This document shows, one piece after another, positions 1 to 6,286 of a stretch of DNA of 12,147 nt (position 1 is its first letter; every line of letters begins with the position of its first letter). The translations under genes and the position numbers were made by a program. This stretch comes from Candidatus Omnitrophota bacterium (lineage in GTDB: Bacteria > Omnitrophota > Gorgyraeia > JABMQH01). A model generated the notes under the pieces. The model made no database searches. It was given only the letters and a program-made list of their open reading frames with translations, and had not been told where the DNA came from. The stretch lies in contig JAPLLL010000011.1 in the NCBI GenBank assembly GCA_026387595.1, positions 1-12,147 on the forward strand, written 5' to 3'.

Positions 1-1515
1 CTCGAATATGGCGGCCCGGCCCTTATAGCCGCTGGATTTACAATCCTTGCATCCCTTTCCTCTATATAGCCTGGTCTTGTCGGTTTCAGGCGCGCCGAGT
101 GACTTAAACATGGCTGCGCTGACAGGATATTCCTCCTTGCAGTTTTTACATATCGTGCGCACAAGCCGCTGCGCTATAACGCCTGCGATCGAACCTGCAA
201 CCAGAAACGGCTCAATGCCCATATCCACTAGCCGGGTCAGCGCGCCTACGGCGTCATTGGTATGCAGCGTGGACAGGACCAGGTGCCCTGTCAGCGCGGC
301 CTGTATGGCTATCTCAGCGGTTTCTTTGTCTCGTATTTCGCCGACCATTATGATATCCGGGTCTTGCCGCAATATGCTCCTTAAGCCCGTAGCGAACGTA
401 AGGCCCGCCTTCGGGTTTACCTGCGTCTGGCGTATCATGGGTATCTGGTATTCAACCGGATCTTCTATTGTAATAATGTTCTTGTCCGCTGAATTTATCG
501 TGGAAAGCGCCGCATACAACGTGGTTGTCTTCCCGCTGCCTGTCGGGCCGGTGACCAGGACGATCCCATAAGGCCGCTTTATGATCTTTTCAAATGCCTT
601 CAGGTCCTCAGCCTCGAAACCGAGATCGCCCATGCCCAGCAATACGCTTGTCTTGTCCAGTATCCTTATTACGATATTTTCGCCGTATATGGTGGGAAAC
701 GACGAAACCCTTAGGTCGATATTCTTGTTCTCGAGCTTAAGCTGGATCCTGCCGTCCTGCGGTTTTCTTTTTTCTGATATATCCATGTGCGCCATGACTT
801 TTATGCGCGAAATGATCGCGCTTGAAAGATTCTTGGGCGGGGATGATGTCTCGTGCAGGATCCCGTCCACCCGGTAGCGCACGCGCAACGCGTCTTCTTC
901 AGGTTCAACATGTATATCGCTTGCCCCATCCTTAAGCGCCTGCGTGATGATAATGTTCACAAGTTTTATTATCGGGGCATCCTGAACCATCTCGTTTACG
1001 ACCTTTTCATCAAGCCCTTCGCCGGCCTTGTCGTATTTTGCCTTGTCTATCTGTTTTATGACGTCCTCGAAATTGCCCTTTACGTCGTAATACTGGTCTA
1101 TCGCCGCCTCTATCGCGGACTTGGTGGCAAGCACTGTCTCTACAACGGCGCACTTTGACTTCGCGCGTACCTCGTCTATCGCGAATATATCCTGCGGGTT
1201 CGCCATTGCAACGGTCAGTGTATCCTGTATCTTGAAAAGCGGGATAACGCTGTATTTTTTTGCAAGTGCCTCAGGCACGAATTTTATAACGGCGGGATCT
1301 ATCAGGTAATTCTTTATGTCCATGAACGGAACGCCCATGCCCTGGGCCACTACGGCGGCTATGTCTTCCTCGCTAAGCATTCCGAGTTTTATGATCACCC
1401 GTTCAAGCGAGAGGCCGGTGCGGGAAGCTTCCTGTTTCGCCTTTGTCAATTGTTCCTGGGCCAGCAGGCCCAGGGTAACCAGCTTATCTTCCAGTAAAGC
1501 CCTTTTATCCGCCAT
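1..1515 (-). CDS. GspE/PilB-family type II secretion / type IV pilus assembly ATPase (3' end beyond window)
   Basis: Cytoplasmic hexameric ATPase that would power pilus extension or pseudopilus assembly. The 505 visible residues run from the ATG at 1515 to the window edge without a stop; family length is about 560-570, so roughly 60 C-terminal residues are missing. An N-terminal GspE_N/MshEN-like region covers about 1-145. The ATPase core shows Walker A GPTGSGKT (323-330), the Asp box EDPVEY (351-356), Walker B with DPDIIMVGEIRD (385-396), and the His box ending STLHTND (415-421). A zinc tetracysteine follows (C456, C459, C489, C492), typical of GspE/PilB and absent from PilT. The start has a good Shine-Dalgarno AGGAG and overlaps the preceding response regulator by 11 nt, so it is the last visible gene of the kinase/regulator operon. 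PilB and GspE cannot be separated without the neighbours further left. Confidence 0.95.
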   Translation of the reverse strand, partial: MADKRALLEDKLVTLGLLAQEQLTKAKQEASRTGLSLERVIIKLGMLSEEDIAAVVAQGMGVPFMDIKNYLIDPAVIKFVPEALAKKYSVIPLFKIQDTLTVAMANPQDIFAIDEVRAKSKCAVVETVLATKSAIEAAIDQYYDVKGNFEDVIKQIDKAKYDKAGEGLDEKVVNEMVQDAPIIKLVNIIITQALKDGASDIHVEPEEDALRVRYRVDGILHETSSPPKNLSSAIISRIKVMAHMDISEKRKPQDGRIQLKLENKNIDLRVSSFPTIYGENIVIRILDKTSVLLGMGDLGFEAEDLKAFEKIIKRPYGIVLVTGPTGSGKTTTLYAALSTINSADKNIITIEDPVEYQIPMIRQTQVNPKAGLTFATGLRSILRQDPDIIMVGEIRDKETAEIAIQAALTGHLVLSTLHTNDAVGALTRLVDMGIEPFLVAGSIAGVIAQRLVRTICKNCKEEYPVSAAMFKSLGAPETDKTRLYRGKGCKDCKSSGYKGRAAIFE

Positions 1516-1891
1516 TTTTATATTCTCCTGAAACTATTTTTTTAATATCGTCCAGCGCTATCGGCTTCGGCAGGTATATATCTATGCCCGAGGCCTTGGC
1601 GAAATCCTCGTCTATCGGCCCGTATCCGGTCATCATAATGATCTTTGGCCTCGGTTTTTTAGACTTAAGGTATTTTGCAACTTCAAGGCCCGTCAATTCG
1701 GGCATATTAAAATCCAGGAAGACAAAATCGTATCTCTTAGAGTCAAGGTATTCAAGCGCGCGCTTGCCGTCCCTTGCGATGTCGGCCTTGCCGCCCAATA
1801 AGCCGATATACTCTTTTAGCAGCTGGCAGACCGGGGCTTCGTCATCGGCTATGAGGACCTGTATACAGCCTTTACGCGGATCATCGCTCAT
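1505..1891 (-). CDS. Single-domain response regulator (CheY-like receiver)
   Basis: A 128-residue stand-alone receiver with no output domain. The acidic pocket is D16-D17, the phosphoacceptor is D60 in FLDFNMPELTG, the switch threonine is T88 in MMTGY, and the conserved lysine is K109 in LPKP, so the domain looks fully active. Its start lies inside the end of the upstream receiver gene (11-nt overlap) and its own end overlaps the ATPase start by 11 nt, which implies translational coupling across the operon. Family knowledge: such proteins act by binding a partner when phosphorylated, or shuttle phosphate. The position directly before the GspE/PilB ATPase suggests, by inference only, that the motor or a factor acting on it is the target. 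The phosphodonor is probably the histidine kinase encoded two genes upstream. Confidence 0.93.
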   Translation of the reverse strand: MSDDPRKGCIQVLIADDEAPVCQLLKEYIGLLGGKADIARDGKRALEYLDSKRYDFVFLDFNMPELTGLEVAKYLKSKKPRPKIIMMTGYGPIDEDFAKASGIDIYLPKPIALDDIKKIVSGEYKNGG

Positions 1892-2249
1892 CGGATAGTA
1901 TCCGTTTTACAGCGCTCAAAAGTTCTTCGTCTTCAAACGGTTTCGTAAAAAAATAATCGACGCCGAGCTTCTTAAAAAGCGGGCGCATCGCCTCTTTTAT
2001 CGTCACAACTACAAGCGGGATACTGGTAGTCGTGTCATCTTCCTTTAATCTTTGCGCCATGCTGTAGCCGTCCAGCCTGGGCATCATCACGTCAAGCAGG
2101 ATCACGTCAGGGTGCAGTTCCTTCGCTTTTTGTATGCCCTCGATGCCGTCTTTAGCGCTGTATACCCTATAGCCCCGCGATTCAAGGCGCGCCTTAAGCA
2201 GCATGACCATGCCGGGCTCGTCTTCCACCACAAGTATTTTTTTCTTCAT
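1881..2249 (-). CDS. Single-domain response regulator (CheY/PilG-like receiver)
   Basis: A 122-residue receiver domain only. Key residues are E9-D10 (acidic pair), D53 in LLDVMMPRLDG (phosphoacceptor), T83 in VVVTI (switch) and K103 in FTKPF. The ATG shares its A with the last base of the histidine kinase stop codon (TAATG), so translation is coupled to the kinase. The sequence style is that of the abundant receivers annotated as CheY-like or PleD-type. It differs clearly from the second receiver downstream (for example the segment before the lysine), so this is not a recent tandem duplication. Two receivers behind one kinase suggest a branched relay or a phosphate sink. The true phosphodonor cannot be proven from sequence. 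Confidence 0.93.
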   Translation of the reverse strand: MKKKILVVEDEPGMVMLLKARLESRGYRVYSAKDGIEGIQKAKELHPDVILLDVMMPRLDGYSMAQRLKEDDTTTSIPLVVVTIKEAMRPLFKKLGVDYFFTKPFEDEELLSAVKRILSDER

Positions 2250-3796
2250 TATGCCTTCGCGCCTGCGCTAAAATTCAGCACAGATTCAACCGCGGCATTC
2301 TCTATATCTTTGTAGCGAAGGCCCGCCTTGTAGCCAAAACCGCTTAATTTACTTATCTTCTTTACCCACATCACTTCCGCCGTGGCGTTCAATACCGGCC
2401 TATCCGGAAGCTTGATCGCTAATTTAAGGATGTGGCCGACCGGCATTTTGGAATTTGAAAATATGCAGATACCGCCCCTTGATATGTTTATGGATTGGGT
2501 GCGCTGTTTCCCCTTGTCCGCATTTGCGCCGGTTGGTAAAAACTCGATATTCAATTTGCTGTATTTCCGTTCATGTTTCCGGCGGTCCTTACCTATATAT
2601 AGCCCTTCGAAGAACGCGCGCGCGGTTGCGATCATTTCGATATTGTCTTTCGCGTCCTCCGGATACGTTGAGTTCCCGAAACTAAGGCCCACATCTCTTT
2701 GAAGCCGTTCCGATACAAGATATTTCGCAATAGCTTCTCTTATCCGCTGTTCGACTGAAACGACCCCGTCTTTATTGGTGCCGCCCAGCATTACGGCGCA
2801 CTCCCCGCTGTCCTTAATGGTCACGTCAGTGACCCTGCGCAATGTTTTCTTTATGATTTGGACGATCTCTTCGAGCAGCCGGTACGATTTGACCATGCCG
2901 TATTTTTTCTTGAATTCTTCGAAATTATCCACCCTTGACACGAGTATCGAAAACGGCGATTCCCTGTCCTGCGAATCCCTTATGCCGTTCTTTACATACT
3001 CCCGGAATACTTCCTCAAACCCGGCCTTGGGTATTGTAAATGAAAAAACGGAGCCTTTCCCCACCCGGGACTCTACCCAGATCTTCCCGCCATGGAGCTC
3101 GACAAGCGCCTTTGATATGGCAAGGCCCAGGCCCGTGCCTTTTTCGCCCGGACCGTAGGAGCGGCCGACCTGCACGAACTTTCCGAAAAGCTTATTTATA
3201 TTATTCTTTGAAATGCCTATGCCCGTGTCAATTACGTTTACCTGGGCGCCATCCGCATTCTCCCGGACCTCAACGGTTATCCGGCCCCCGGCCTTCGTAA
3301 ATTTCATCGCGTTACCTATCAGGTTATTAAGTATCTGGGCAAGTTTATCGGGGTCCACAAACATGCTTATTTCCTTCCCGGGAAGTTTAAATTCCACGGA
3401 GATCCCCTTGTCTTTGGCAACGCTTTGGAACGGAAATGCGGTATGTTTTATAAACGCCCCGGCGTCAATAAGGGCCTTATGCAGCACGGTCTTTTTAGCC
3501 TCAAGCTTTGACATGTCCAAAAGATCGTTGATCAGATTGGAAAGCCGCTCCACGTTCTGCTTGGATATCGAGAGGAATTGCTTTTGCTTGGGGGTGATGC
3601 CGCCGGCCACTTCGTCCAATGTAAGGTTTATCCCCTCTTTTATTATTGAAAGCGGGGTCCTGAGCTCATGGCTCACTATAGAGATAAGCTCGTCTTTTAT
3701 CTTGGTCAGCTTATTATAGTCGCCCTGTATTTTTTCTACCTCTTTTTCTTTGTTTTTTAATTTTTTTTCAAGCTGGGCTAATTTTTCTTTTGCCAT
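2249..3796 (-). CDS. Soluble hybrid histidine kinase with degenerate GGDEF and C-terminal PilZ domain
   Basis: A 515-residue protein with no membrane segment or signal peptide. Residues 1-35 are a lysine/glutamate-rich coiled coil. The dimerisation domain carries the phosphoacceptor in SHELRTPLS (H43). The ATPase domain has an N box (N158, N162), a G1 box DTGIGIS (190-196) and a G2 box GTGLGLA (220-226). Residues 281-402 read as a GGDEF-like fold (VDNF near 289; SFGNSTYPEDA near 372), but the signature is replaced by SGECA near 330, so cyclase activity is unlikely. Residues 405-512 match PilZ: R406-xxx-R410, then N437-I-S439-R-G-G442, the two cyclic-di-GMP-binding motifs. It starts at an ATG behind GGGGAGACAAT and leads a four-gene overlapping operon ending in the GspE/PilB ATPase. 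Inference: a cytoplasmic kinase gated by cyclic-di-GMP. Confidence 0.9.
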   Translation of the reverse strand: MAKEKLAQLEKKLKNKEKEVEKIQGDYNKLTKIKDELISIVSHELRTPLSIIKEGINLTLDEVAGGITPKQKQFLSISKQNVERLSNLINDLLDMSKLEAKKTVLHKALIDAGAFIKHTAFPFQSVAKDKGISVEFKLPGKEISMFVDPDKLAQILNNLIGNAMKFTKAGGRITVEVRENADGAQVNVIDTGIGISKNNINKLFGKFVQVGRSYGPGEKGTGLGLAISKALVELHGGKIWVESRVGKGSVFSFTIPKAGFEEVFREYVKNGIRDSQDRESPFSILVSRVDNFEEFKKKYGMVKSYRLLEEIVQIIKKTLRRVTDVTIKDSGECAVMLGGTNKDGVVSVEQRIREAIAKYLVSERLQRDVGLSFGNSTYPEDAKDNIEMIATARAFFEGLYIGKDRRKHERKYSKLNIEFLPTGANADKGKQRTQSINISRGGICIFSNSKMPVGHILKLAIKLPDRPVLNATAEVMWVKKISKLSGFGYKAGLRYKDIENAAVESVLNFSAGAKA

Positions 3797-3836
3797 ATTG
3801 TCTCCCCGGGACGCAATGCCCTGACCTTACTTTATT

Positions 3837-3864
3837 ATGATAATTATGCCATATAACACTTCAA
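3837..3864 (-). promoter_or_regulatory. Possible promoter of the kinase/receiver/ATPase operon
   Basis: On the minus strand TTGAAG (3864-3859) and TATCAT (3842-3837) are separated by 16 nt, in the 82-nt gap between rlmB and the kinase gene. Match to sigma-70 consensus is only moderate, and no terminator for rlmB is visible, so read-through from the phosphatase/rlmB unit is also possible. Confidence 0.35.
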
Positions 3865-3878
3865 CGTGCAATTTTATA

Positions 3879-4610
3879 TTAGTGGCCCTCTTGTGATCTT
3901 TTGCGTTTCGCGATCTCGTAGCAAAACATGGCGCAGGCGATCGTAACATTAAAAGAAAGCGCTGCCCCTTCCATGGGGATGCGGACCTTCATATCAAGGT
4001 GTTTCTCCACGCCATACCTTATGCCTTCGCCCTCTGAACCCAGCACTATGCCCAGCGGGAACGCAAGCTCTGCTCTGTCCAGATTTTCGCCGCCCGGCCC
4101 TACGACCGCGCCCGCGATCCAGTAACCCGCCTCTTTCGCTTTTATTATCGCCGTTGAAAGGTTAACTGCCTTTACGACCGGCACATAGTTTTCGCCTCCT
4201 GACGCCACGTGCAAAACAGCCTCTGTCACTTCGCAGGCTTTGTGCTTTGGGATCACGATCGCGAATCCGCCAAGACAGGCAGCCGTTCGTATGATGGAGC
4301 CGAGATTGTGCGGATCATACACGCTGTCCAGAAATATAAAAGTGGTTTTTTTGGCGGCGTCGATCCGCAAAAGCTCGTCCAGGTCCCCATACTGGAAATC
4401 GGCTGCCTGCGCGATTATACCCTGCAGATTATCCGCGTCTTTTATTTTCATGAGTTTTTCAGGCGGCAGGCGTTCCAGGGGAACACTGTTCTTCTGTGCC
4501 GATTGTTCTATGGCGGGGTCATTAAAATTATTCTGAAGAAAAATTTTTTTTATGCTGGCCGGGTCGGCCTTAAGGCGTTCTGCGACTGAATTCCTGCCGT
4601 ATAGGATCAT
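3879..4610 (-). CDS. rlmB: 23S rRNA (guanosine-2'-O-)-methyltransferase RlmB, TrmH/SpoU family
   Basis: A 243-residue SPOUT methyltransferase expected to use S-adenosylmethionine to 2'-O-methylate a guanosine of the 23S rRNA peptidyl-transferase region (G2251 in E. coli numbering). The N-terminal substrate-binding domain begins GRNSVAERLKA, typical of RlmB/TrmH group 3. The three SPOUT motifs are present: DSVYDPHNLGSIIRTA (motif 1, with its N and R), VLGSEGEGIR (motif 2), and IPMEGAALSFNVTIACA (motif 3; the usual LNVS reads FNVT). Length is normal for the family. The ATG at 4610 lies 7 nt after the stop of the phosphatase gene, so both are probably co-transcribed. No functional link with the phosphatase is evident. 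RlmB is favoured over the related tRNA methyltransferase TrmH by length and by the N-terminal domain. Confidence 0.9.
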   Translation of the reverse strand: MILYGRNSVAERLKADPASIKKIFLQNNFNDPAIEQSAQKNSVPLERLPPEKLMKIKDADNLQGIIAQAADFQYGDLDELLRIDAAKKTTFIFLDSVYDPHNLGSIIRTAACLGGFAIVIPKHKACEVTEAVLHVASGGENYVPVVKAVNLSTAIIKAKEAGYWIAGAVVGPGGENLDRAELAFPLGIVLGSEGEGIRYGVEKHLDMKVRIPMEGAALSFNVTIACAMFCYEIAKRKRSQEGH

Positions 4611-4617
4611 GGCTATC

Positions 4618-5796
4618 TTATTTTTTTATTTCGATGGTAAGGATAAAGATATCATCTTCGAATTTCTCGCCCCTGAAGGCACGTAGTTGGCCCATGAGCT
4701 CGCGGTTAAAGGTATCCGGCGCAAGGCCGTGGTTCTTCTGCATGAATTCTTCCAGGCGCACCCTGCCGTATTCTTCGCCGGACGCATTGGACGCCTCTAT
4801 CACGCCGTCGGTAAATAATAATATCTTGTCGCCCTTGCCGAAATCTATGCTGCGTTCGCCCGCGTCGGGTTCGGAAACCAAAAGACCAAGCAGCGCGGCC
4901 TGCGGGTCAAGCGGTATTATCCTGGATTCGCGTATCCTGTAAAAATATTGCGGTGGATGGCCGTGGTTTGAATATATAAATTTCATTTTTTTAAAATCGA
5001 GCAGCCCGCAGAAGGCGCTGATATACATGTTCGTGCCCTTAAAGTCTTCAAGGATTCCCGTATTTAATTTTTTTAACAAAGGCCCGGGCTCGGTGCCTTC
5101 CTTTAAAAGCGGCTCGACCTCTGTGTGCAGCCTGTTCACCAAAAGCGCGGCCGACACGCCGTGGCCAGTAACATCCGATATCATCAAAATAAAATTGTCC
5201 ATATCCCTTTCGGATTCCTTGCGCCGTATAATGACGCACATCACAAAGACCGATACCGTAAATATCATGTATTCGAGGTAATCCCCGACATTAAACGGCT
5301 CCGGGAGCTTGCTGATCATCTGGGGGCTGTTAAGGTAGGCGTAAAACATGGAATTTGCGGTTATTACCATAGCGGCTACCGGGAAGATCTCTTTCGGCAT
5401 CCATGGGATTACCAGAGACGCAAAAAGCAGGACAAACGGATATATAAACATCTCTCCTTCCGCATACTCGTAATAGACCATGTTGATTTTCGTAAGGGCT
5501 ATCAGCAGGAACGCAATAAAAAAATAGGCGTGGAGTTTCGCGCCTGACAGCGTCTTGACTTTCCTGTTAGAATAAAGTATCGTGGCGCCGCCGATGAGCA
5601 ACAGTATGGTGGCGGGAATCTCCTGCATCTTAAAATCCTTGGGAAAAAGCACCAGGTCCGACAGGGTAATCAGCAGGTAAAAGCCCAAGGCAAGAATGCA
5701 CAACAACCGCACCCTCTTTGTGATGAGGCGGGTATATATCTTCCGGAATTCATCCCTGTATTGCTGTGGGATTCTTTTAATCAATAAAACCGGCAT
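4618..5796 (-). CDS. Membrane-anchored SpoIIE/PP2C-like serine phosphatase lacking the first part of its catalytic domain
   Basis: 392 residues. The N-terminal half has about six hydrophobic segments (roughly 30-50, 59-76, 88-106, 116-132, 136-155, 173-191). The C-terminal half is a SpoIIE/RsbU-type PP2C domain: ISDVTGHGVSAALL (206-219, D208), YSNHGHPP (275-282), LLFTDGVIEA (327-336, D330) and FEDDIFIL (379-386, D381/D382). The usual opening of this domain, about 50-70 residues with the GGDxxD motif that supplies a metal-binding aspartate, is absent: the last membrane helix ends near 190 and the sequence goes straight through RRKESERDMDN into ISDVTGHG. The frame is intact. Family members dephosphorylate anti-anti-sigma factors; activity here is doubtful. 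The start codon sits where a strong promoter predicts transcription start, suggesting a leaderless mRNA. Confidence 0.85.
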   Translation of the reverse strand: MPVLLIKRIPQQYRDEFRKIYTRLITKRVRLLCILALGFYLLITLSDLVLFPKDFKMQEIPATILLLIGGATILYSNRKVKTLSGAKLHAYFFIAFLLIALTKINMVYYEYAEGEMFIYPFVLLFASLVIPWMPKEIFPVAAMVITANSMFYAYLNSPQMISKLPEPFNVGDYLEYMIFTVSVFVMCVIIRRKESERDMDNFILMISDVTGHGVSAALLVNRLHTEVEPLLKEGTEPGPLLKKLNTGILEDFKGTNMYISAFCGLLDFKKMKFIYSNHGHPPQYFYRIRESRIIPLDPQAALLGLLVSEPDAGERSIDFGKGDKILLFTDGVIEASNASGEEYGRVRLEEFMQKNHGLAPDTFNRELMGQLRAFRGEKFEDDIFILTIEIKK

Positions 5797-5802
5797 GCGG
5801 AC

Positions 5803-5831
5803 ATTATACCATCATAGTGTTTACTTTTCAA
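5803..5831 (-). promoter_or_regulatory. Sigma-70 promoter of phosphatase/rlmB unit, probably leaderless
   Basis: On the minus strand TTGAAA (5831-5826), a 17-nt spacer, then a perfect TATAAT (5808-5803). Transcription would start about 7 nt further on, at 5796-5797, which is the A of the ATG at 5796. No Shine-Dalgarno can fit. Confidence 0.75.
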
Positions 5832-5834
5832 ACA

Positions 5835-5862
5835 TTGACTTTAGTAGTGCGTGTGCTATAAT
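5835..5862 (+). promoter_or_regulatory. Sigma-70 promoter of the tRNA-Pro/tRNA-Arg unit
   Basis: TTGACT (5835-5840), 16-nt spacer, perfect TATAAT (5857-5862), predicted start near 5869, 22 nt before tRNA-Pro. Its -35 box is only 3 bp from the -35 box of the divergent phosphatase promoter. Confidence 0.8.
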
Positions 5863-5890
5863 TAAAACAAATTTAGGCTTAGGAAATTCT

Positions 5891-5964
5891 CGGGGCGTAG
5901 CGCAGTTGGCTAGCGCGCTTGGTTTGGGACCAAGAAGCCGGTGGTTCAAATCCACCCGCCCCGA
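5891..5964 (+). tRNA. tRNA-Pro, anticodon TGG
   Basis: Complete 74-nt cloverleaf. The acceptor stem CGGGGCG/CGCCCCG is perfect, with discriminator A at 5964. The anticodon stem is CTTGG/CCAAG around loop TTTGGGA, giving anticodon TGG. The T arm is GGTGG-TTCAAAT-CCACC. The CCA end is not encoded; the next bases are GTT. Confidence 0.96.
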
Positions 5965-5977
5965 AGTTAATGTGTTA

Positions 5978-6022
5978 TGCGCCTGCCCCTCTCCCGCCAA
6001 AGGCGGGATCGGGATTGCGCAG
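5978..6022. other. Spacer hairpin between the two tRNAs
   Basis: The 73-nt spacer contains a 7-bp GC-rich hairpin, TCCCGCC-AAA-GGCGGGA (5992-6008). Around it TGCGC near 5978 can pair with GCGCA near 6018. There is no T-tract, so it is probably a processing hairpin or extragenic repeat in the tRNA precursor rather than a terminator. Confidence 0.45.
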
Positions 6023-6037
6023 TCGCAGGTTTTGGTC

Positions 6038-6112
6038 GCGCCTGTAGCTCAGTCTGGATAGAGCATCTGCCTTCTAAGCAGAGGGTCGCCCGTTCGAATC
6101 GGGCCAGGCGCG
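6038..6112 (+). tRNA. tRNA-Arg, anticodon TCT
   Basis: Complete 75-nt cloverleaf. Acceptor stem GCGCCTG/CAGGCGC, discriminator G at 6112. Anticodon stem TCTGC/GCAGA with loop CTTCTAA gives anticodon TCT. T arm GCCCG-TTCGAAT-CGGGC. No encoded CCA. No separate promoter is seen, so it is presumably processed from the tRNA-Pro transcript. Confidence 0.96.
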
Positions 6113-6147
6113 CGGTTTAGAATTTTGCAGCGCAAAATTTTAAACCG
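6113..6147. other. Long hairpin directly after tRNA-Arg
   Basis: CGGTTTAGAATTTTGC (6113-6128) pairs with GCAAAATTTTAAACCG (6132-6147): 16 bp with one G-T wobble and loop AGC. It abuts the tRNA discriminator base. There is no clean T-tract after the full stem, so termination is uncertain; a shorter stem followed by TTTT could weakly terminate. Confidence 0.6.
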
Positions 6148-6244
6148 TCCCGAGCCGCTATAGTTTGCTATTGGCGGCGAGGGATTGACATTAGCGGAAT
6201 AGTCCCTCGCTTCAGCTTAGGTAAGACAAGGAAAGCTCGGGACG
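6146..6244 (+). promoter_or_regulatory. Multi-branched structured leader upstream of homospermidine synthase
   Basis: CGTCCCGAGC (6146-6155) is perfectly complementary to GCTCGGGACG (6235-6244) and would close the element. Inside it GCGAGGGA (6177-6184) pairs with TCCCTCGC (6203-6210), and GCCGC (6154-6158) can pair with GCGGC (6174-6178). The same segments can re-pair locally as two opposed copies of one bipartite repeat: TCCCGAGC-N21-GCGAGGGA (6148-6184) and TCCCTCGC-N24-GCTCGGGA (6203-6242). Two mutually exclusive folds are thus possible. No promoter is apparent in this 174-nt gap. The element may be a leader RNA or a pair of REP-like repeats. Confidence 0.6.
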
Positions 6245-6278
6245 ATTTTTACTGGAGTAAAATTTAGAAAAATCGGAG
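6243..6278 (+). promoter_or_regulatory. Hairpin abutting the ribosome-binding site of homospermidine synthase
   Basis: CGATTTTT (6243-6250) pairs with AAAAATCG (6268-6275) around a 17-nt loop; the last G is the first base of Shine-Dalgarno GGAG (6275-6278), 8 nt before the GTG start at 6287. A competing hairpin TTTTAC-TGGA-GTAAAA uses part of the same stem. Confidence 0.55.
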
Positions 6279-6286
6279 ACAAATAA

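Noticed and set aside
1084..1515. Possible cyclic-di-GMP binding by the N-terminal MshEN-like region of the ATPase
   Set aside because: Both copies of the expected RLGxxLVxxG-type motif lack the R and first G (LLEDKLVTLG and SLERVIIKLG), so binding cannot be claimed.
47..1531. Several open frames on the plus strand opposite the ATPase gene
   Set aside because: They are antisense shadows of a clearly conserved GspE/PilB gene; none has a domain or ribosome-binding site.
5696..6061. Plus-strand open frame crossing the promoter region and tRNA-Pro
   Set aside because: It overlaps two strong promoters and a complete tRNA, and its translation has no recognisable features.
6146..6286. A known riboswitch class in the hss leader
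   Set aside because: No consensus of a riboswitch class I know could be matched by eye, so it is reported only as a structured leader.
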